A stretch of 64,000 nucleotides of DNA from Nguyenibacter vanlangensis (GTDB lineage Bacteria; Pseudomonadota; Alphaproteobacteria; Acetobacterales; Acetobacteraceae), in the NCBI RefSeq assembly GCF_038719015.1, contig NZ_CP152276.1, positions 4,667,501 to 4,731,500 on the forward strand. Reading direction: 5' to 3'. This document shows, piece by piece, positions 59,686 through 64,000 of the stretch (position 1 is the first letter of the stretch; each line of letters starts with the position of its first letter). The notes beneath the pieces were generated by a model, which saw only the letters and a program-made list of their open reading frames with translations, was not told where the DNA came from and made no database searches. A program made the translations under genes and the position numbers.

Positions 59686-61815
59686 TCAGCCGCCGCGTTC
59701 GGCGGGGAAGGGGCGTGAGGCGTCGAGGAAGGCGCTGTTGGCGTCCAGCTCGTAGGAAATGACCAGCAGGTAGGCGATGGCGCGGGTCATTTCGACGCGT
59801 GCGCCGAGATTGGCCGTGCGCGATTCGATCCGCCGCAGGCCGGCGGTGGCGGCGCGGGCCGCGCGGGCGGTGCGGCCGTAGCGGCCGGTGAACTGGGCCA
59901 TGCGGCCGATCACCAGCAGGATCGGCCGCCTGGCATGGGCCGGCACCTGGTCGCGGGCGAGCAGGGCGCGCAGGCGGATGATGTTCAGCCCGATCGTCAT
60001 CGCGGCGAGCGTGCCTTGCAGATAGGCCTCGATGGTCGGGGTGGGGGTGGGGCCGGCATGGCGGATCAGGCGGGAGAACCGGTCGATATTGCCGCCGATC
60101 CAGTCGCCGGTCCGGGGCAGCGGGGTGGCGGTGGCCAGATGGCGCAGGTCGCGCAGGTTGCGCACGCGCATGCGGCCGCGTTCCTGGGCGCTGCTGAAGG
60201 GCAGGAGCAGGCGGAACATCAGGACGGCGAAGCCGATGCTGCACAGCAGGGTGAAGGCGCCGTTGAAGAAGGCGATCTCGTCCAGCCGGCCCTGGTTGGA
60301 GGGGGCGATCAGGTTGGGCAGGAACAGCGTGTAGGACGCCGCCGCTCCGGCGGTGGCCGGGTTGCGCGCGGCGAGGCCGCCGACGAACATCGGCAGGGCC
60401 AGGCAGGCCGCCAGAATTTCGAAATCGGCCGGGCGCGGCAGCAGCGCCAGAGCCAGCACGCCGGCGGCGGCGACCGCCCAGGCGGCGCCGCGCAGGAAGC
60501 TGAGCGTGCCCAGCACCGGGTTTTCTCGGGTGGCGAACAGGCCGCAGGTGATCGCCACCAGGGTGACGAATCCCTGGCCGCTGGACCAGGCGGTGAGTTC
60601 CCAGACCAGGCCGGCGGCGATGATGGCGCAGGCCGCGCGCACGCCGTTGCGCGCGGCCTGTGCCAGGTCGCGATGGGCGTGCAGGCGGAAACGGAAATGG
60701 TCGCCGCGGATGCTGTGCTGGGCGGCCGCGAATTCCTCGATCGCCTGCTGGAGTTCGGCCAGCAGTTCCTCGAGCGCGCTGTGCAGGATGCGCAGGTCGA
60801 GCAGGGCCTGGATCGCGGGGCCGCCCGGAGGGTTGCCTGTGCCGGTTTCCTCGGTCAGCGCGTCGATGATCCGCTGGCGGCAGGTGCCGCGCAGGGCGCG
60901 CAGATCGGCGAGCGCGGCGGGAATGTCCCGGTCGTGCCGCAGGCGCGGGGGCAGGCCGAGCAGATAGGCGCGGACCTGGGCGGCGGTGTCGGCGAAGGCG
61001 GGGGGCGGGGGGCCGAGGGCGCGCAGCCGCGCCGCCATGCCCAGGCCGCGCGAGAGCAGGACCGAGACCGAGGCGAGGGCGGCGCGGGCGTGGTCGCCCT
61101 CGTGCCCGTGGGGGCCCATTTCGACCTCGCTGAACTCGATCTGGTCGTTGATGGCGAGGATGGTGCCGAACAGGGCGCGCGAGCGGGTGAAGGCCTGTTC
61201 GTCGCCGGCCAGCAGGTCGGCGATGGCGGCCGTGCCGCCGGACAGGGCGGTCTGCAGCGTCGCGCGGATCTTGCGGCGGGCGGTGTCGGCCAGGTCGGGC
61301 GAGAAGAGGCCGGCCACCAGGCCTTCGCAGGCGATGCCCAGCACGATGTAGGTCGAGCGCGAGAGCGCGATCAGGAAAACGTCGTCGGGGCTGCGGATGG
61401 CGTCGAACGCGATGATGGCGCAGGTATAGCCCGAGAGGACGAGCGCGTAGGCGCGGAAATTCCGCACCAGGGTGGCGAGGCCCGCGCACAGGCCGATCCA
61501 CAGGCCGATCGCGGGAACGAACAGCCATGGCGCCTGGGGGAAGGCGGCGGTCAGCGCCACGGCGGCGACGGCGCCGACGGCGGTGCCGACCAGGCGCCAG
61601 CGGGCCTTGGACAGGCTTTCGCCGCGCGAGCCCTGGGCGACGATCCAGACCGTCATCGGCGCCCATTGCGGGCTGTCCAGTTCCATCCACAGGGCGATCA
61701 TCAGCGCCAGCAGGGCCGCGACGGTGGTGCGCAGCGCGAAGATCGCGGCCTCGGCACTGGGGGCGTAGAGCCATTTCAGCCGCGCCGGCAGGGAGAAAGC
61801 GGAGGACGGAGACAC
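59686..61815 (-). CDS. FUSC-family membrane protein (aromatic acid exporter type)
   Basis: This 709-residue protein has two blocks of membrane helices (IFALRTTVAALLALMIALWM near the N-terminus and GVRAACAIIAAGLVWELTAW in the middle), each followed by a helical cytoplasmic part. This is the duplicated layout of the FUSC/AaeB/YccS family. The start GTG at 61815, with AAGG upstream, fits the family beginning (LPARLKWLYAPSAEAAIFAL); no ATG is at that place. AaeB relatives export hydroxybenzoates; here it lies between two guanine deaminase genes, so an export role for a purine-like or aromatic compound is possible but unproven. Confidence 0.88.
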   Translation of the reverse strand: MSPSSAFSLPARLKWLYAPSAEAAIFALRTTVAALLALMIALWMELDSPQWAPMTVWIVAQGSRGESLSKARWRLVGTAVGAVAAVALTAAFPQAPWLFVPAIGLWIGLCAGLATLVRNFRAYALVLSGYTCAIIAFDAIRSPDDVFLIALSRSTYIVLGIACEGLVAGLFSPDLADTARRKIRATLQTALSGGTAAIADLLAGDEQAFTRSRALFGTILAINDQIEFSEVEMGPHGHEGDHARAALASVSVLLSRGLGMAARLRALGPPPPAFADTAAQVRAYLLGLPPRLRHDRDIPAALADLRALRGTCRQRIIDALTEETGTGNPPGGPAIQALLDLRILHSALEELLAELQQAIEEFAAAQHSIRGDHFRFRLHAHRDLAQAARNGVRAACAIIAAGLVWELTAWSSGQGFVTLVAITCGLFATRENPVLGTLSFLRGAAWAVAAAGVLALALLPRPADFEILAACLALPMFVGGLAARNPATAGAAASYTLFLPNLIAPSNQGRLDEIAFFNGAFTLLCSIGFAVLMFRLLLPFSSAQERGRMRVRNLRDLRHLATATPLPRTGDWIGGNIDRFSRLIRHAGPTPTPTIEAYLQGTLAAMTIGLNIIRLRALLARDQVPAHARRPILLVIGRMAQFTGRYGRTARAARAATAGLRRIESRTANLGARVEMTRAIAYLLVISYELDANSAFLDASRPFPAERGG

Positions 61816-61985
61816 GATGCGACCTTCGGCACGACGGGGGGATCTGACGGAGGGGATGTCTGGTGATAAATTAAAAGCGTACGTGAGGTAACACGGGCGA
61901 GAGCGCATATATCGCGGAGCAGCCATTCGGGGCGGCAGGGGCGCCGGGTGGCCGAGCCGGGAGGATGCGGCGCGGAGGGGGCAGG

Positions 61986-63368
61986 ATGGTGCGGCCGGCA
62001 GGGGATCTGCGGGGGTGCGTGGTGGCGGGGGATTGGTTCCATGCCCCGCGCGCCGGCGCGTTGGAGCGGATGGCCGGCGGGCTGGTGGAGATCGGCCCGG
62101 ACGGGGTGATCGCCGCCGTGCACCGGGCCGGCACGCCGGGGCACCAGGCGGCGGGCGCGCTGGCACAGCAGGCGGGGCGGCTGGTGAGGCTGCCGGGCCT
62201 GCTGCTGCCCGGGCTGGTCGATCTGCATGTGCATGCGCCGCAATATCCGCAACTGGGCAAGGGGCTGGACCAGTCGCTGGAGGTCTGGCTGCAGCGTTAC
62301 ACGTTTCCGCTGGAGGCGCGGTACGCGGACAGGCTGTTCGCGCGGCGCGTCTATCGGCGGCTGGTGGGCGACCTGCTGGCGCAGGGGACGACGACGGCGC
62401 TGTATTTCGCCAGCCGTCATGCCGACGCGACCTGCGAACTGGCCGATGCCTGTCTGGAGGCCGGGCAGCGGGCGCTGGTGGGCCGGGTGGTGATGGACAA
62501 TCCCGAGCAGTGCCCCGATTTCTATCGCGACGAATCGGTCGAGGCGGGGCTGGAGGCGACGCGGGCGGTGGCGGCGCATATCCGCGCGCGGGCGGGCGCG
62601 GACGGCATGGTGCGGCCGGTGATCACGCCGCGATTCCTGCCGTCCTGCACCGACGGGATGCTGCGCGCGCTGGGGCGGATGGCCGAGGAAAGCGGCTGCC
62701 ACGTGCAGACCCATTGCTGCGAGAGCGACTGGGCGCGCGATTACGGCCAGGCGCGGTTCGGGCGGAGCGACGTGGCGGTGCTGGACGGTTTCGGGCTGCT
62801 GACCCGGCGTACCGTGCTGGCGCATGCCAATTTCATGACCGGCCCCGACATGGAGCGGGTCGCGCTGCGGGGCGGGGCGGTGGCGCATTGCGCGCTGTCG
62901 AACGCGTGGTTCGCCAATGCGGTCTTTCCGTTGCGCGCGGCCTTGGCCAAGGGGGTGCGGGTGGGACTGGGAACGGACATCGCGGGCGGGCCGTCGGCCT
63001 CGCTGCTGGCGGCGATGCGCATGACGGTGGCGGCGTCGCGCATGTTGCAGGACGGGGTGGACCCCGCCCGTCCGGCGGCGGAGCGCGGCCGGCCGGGGGC
63101 GGCGGTGGATATGCTGACGGCCTTTCACCTGGCGACGGCGGGCGGCGGCGCGGCGCTGGACCTGCCGGTGGGGAGTTTCGCGCGCGGGCAGCATTTCGAC
63201 GTGCTGCGCATCGACCCCGATGCGCCGCTGGGCACGGTGCGGCTGTGGGGCGGGGAGAGCGACGAGGACCTGCTGGGCGCGGTGCTGTATACCGCGTCGC
63301 GCGCGAATATCGCCGATGTCTGGACCGGCGGCGTGCTGCGCACGCAGGCGGTGCCGGCTGCGGCCTAG
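61986..63368 (+). CDS. Second guanine deaminase-type amidohydrolase
   Basis: This 460-residue amidohydrolase is paralogous to GuaD at 58145, with GLVDLHVHAPQYPQLGKG, HVQTHCCESDWARD, VLAHANFM, AHCALSNAWFAN and GLGTDIAGGPSAS. Differences at the fourth motif (HCALSN rather than HCPTSN) suggest a distinct substrate range, such as a methylated or oxidised guanine. GGAGG seven bases before ATG 61986 decides the start over ATG 61965. It is transcribed divergently from the FUSC gene and faces the partial kinase gene. Confidence 0.9.
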   Translation: MVRPAGDLRGCVVAGDWFHAPRAGALERMAGGLVEIGPDGVIAAVHRAGTPGHQAAGALAQQAGRLVRLPGLLLPGLVDLHVHAPQYPQLGKGLDQSLEVWLQRYTFPLEARYADRLFARRVYRRLVGDLLAQGTTTALYFASRHADATCELADACLEAGQRALVGRVVMDNPEQCPDFYRDESVEAGLEATRAVAAHIRARAGADGMVRPVITPRFLPSCTDGMLRALGRMAEESGCHVQTHCCESDWARDYGQARFGRSDVAVLDGFGLLTRRTVLAHANFMTGPDMERVALRGGAVAHCALSNAWFANAVFPLRAALAKGVRVGLGTDIAGGPSASLLAAMRMTVAASRMLQDGVDPARPAAERGRPGAAVDMLTAFHLATAGGGAALDLPVGSFARGQHFDVLRIDPDAPLGTVRLWGGESDEDLLGAVLYTASRANIADVWTGGVLRTQAVPAAA

Positions 63369-63486
63369 CCGGCGACCTGATCGTCTGAGGGGCTGTATCG
63401 CAAGCCCTGCGACCGGCGATCCGACGCGCGTTTTCTGTAGCTTCTGTCCAGTTAGGCTATGAGGGTGACGGATTTCACCGGGCGGG

Positions 63487-64000
63487 TCATTCGGGCTGGG
63501 CGGCGAGGAGCGATTCGACTTCGGCCAGGGTGGGGGCGGCATCGGATGCGCCCTTGCGCGTCGTGGCCAGCGCGCCGCAGGCGGCGGCGAAGCGGGTGGC
63601 CGCCGCCAGGTCCTGGCCGCGGGCGAGGGCGACGGCCAGGCCGCCATTGAAGCAGTCGCCCGCCGCGACGCTGTCGATCGCCGTGACCCGGAAGGGGCGG
63701 ACGAAGCCCTGGCGGGGGCCGTTCTGCCGTGTGTCGTCCTGTCGCGTATCGTCGGAAAAGAACACGCCCTGGGCGCCCAGTTTGACGATCGCCTGGCGCA
63801 GGCCGCGCGAGTGCAGCGCGTGGGCGGCGCGGCGCGCGCTGTCGGGATCGTGCGGGCGGATGCCGGTGAGGCGTTCGGTTTCGGTTTCGTTGGGGGTCAT
63901 GAGCGTGGCGAGGCGGAAGGCCTCGTCCGGCAGGCCGCCCGGGGGCACCGGCGCCGGATCGAGGATGAGCGTGGCGCCGAGGGCGGCGGCCCGCCGCGCC
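63487..64000 (-). CDS. Ribokinase/PfkB-family sugar kinase, 5' end outside window
   Basis: The visible 171 codons are the C-terminal part of a PfkB kinase: LDPAPVPPGGLPDEA, LMTPNETETERLTG, and the anion-hole/catalytic motif AIDSVAAGDCFNGGLAVALA with the base Asp. The DPAP and TPNE stretches point to the ribokinase branch, which phosphorylates ribose released from nucleosides. A 15-bp repeat at 63724-63753 encodes a DDTRQ pentapeptide pair. The neighbouring guanine deaminases make a purine nucleoside salvage or breakdown role plausible. Confidence 0.88.
   Translation of the reverse strand, partial: ARRAAALGATLILDPAPVPPGGLPDEAFRLATLMTPNETETERLTGIRPHDPDSARRAAHALHSRGLRQAIVKLGAQGVFFSDDTRQDDTRQNGPRQGFVRPFRVTAIDSVAAGDCFNGGLAVALARGQDLAAATRFAAACGALATTRKGASDAAPTLAEVESLLAAQPE

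Noticed and set aside
57071..59755. Long plus-strand open frame opposite the LysR gene and guaD
   Set aside because: The opposite strand holds two clear families with all motifs; the plus-strand product is Gly/Asp/Arg-rich with no domain pattern.
59935..61866. Long plus-strand open frame opposite the FUSC gene
   Set aside because: It lacks family features and is explained by GC skew over a membrane protein gene.
1..64000. CRISPR array, rRNA, tRNA or riboswitch
   Set aside because: No regularly spaced repeat with unique spacers, no tRNA cloverleaf and no recognisable RNA element was found; the repeats present are short tandem or operator types.

Overview
The window reads as chromosomal DNA from a high-GC alphaproteobacterium, most likely an acetic-acid bacterium or relative (Acetobacteraceae). 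The basis is the very GC-rich coding sequence in the right half, the IS3- and IS1182-type elements, and the mix of a TonB receptor, LysR-paired oxidoreductases and cyanophycin genes. This assignment is an inference; there is no rRNA or tRNA gene in the window to fix it.

Bases 1 to about 12,000 are a worn mobile or defence island. At the left edge is a three-gene operon on the minus strand: a ribbon-helix-helix protein and two different DNA methyltransferases, the second running off the window. Next come a tyrosine integrase broken by a frameshift and an IS3 element, a decayed large serine recombinase, a Phd/VapC-type toxin-antitoxin pair whose toxin is split by an IS1182-type element, and a relaxase scrap. 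Both insertions can be removed on paper (GAA and TTAG target repeats) and both restore an open reading frame across the junction.

Bases 12,000 to about 33,600 are an accessory metabolic block. Small oxidoreductases (MDR, aldo/keto reductases, SDRs, an F420-reductase-like protein), exporters (MFS, LysE), a metallo-beta-lactamase-fold hydrolase, a tautomerase and an EthD-like protein alternate with nine regulators (six LysR, one IclR, one AraC, one TetR). Several divergent promoters carry clear inverted repeats. A 323-bp internally deleted copy of the IS3 element lies here.

Bases 33,500 to 38,600 hold a lipid A-type acyltransferase, a DUF3313-type lipoprotein and a chemoreceptor. From 38,650 to the end the DNA is markedly more GC-rich and looks native: an MFS transporter and csaA; a cyanophycin locus (amino-acid permease, universal stress protein, cyanophycin synthetase, a tandem-fused cyanophycinase, a PIN-like protein and an AstE-like deacylase); a YghU-type glutathione transferase; a Na+/H+ antiporter; a TonB receptor-amidase-Ntn peptidase operon; and a purine salvage stretch with two guanine deaminases around a FUSC exporter, ending in a partial ribokinase-family gene.

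A cross-gene feature of the right part is recurring short tandem repeats, mostly 15 bp (five codons). They sit at the ends of the permease, stress protein, cyanophycinase, guanine deaminase, TonB receptor and kinase genes.
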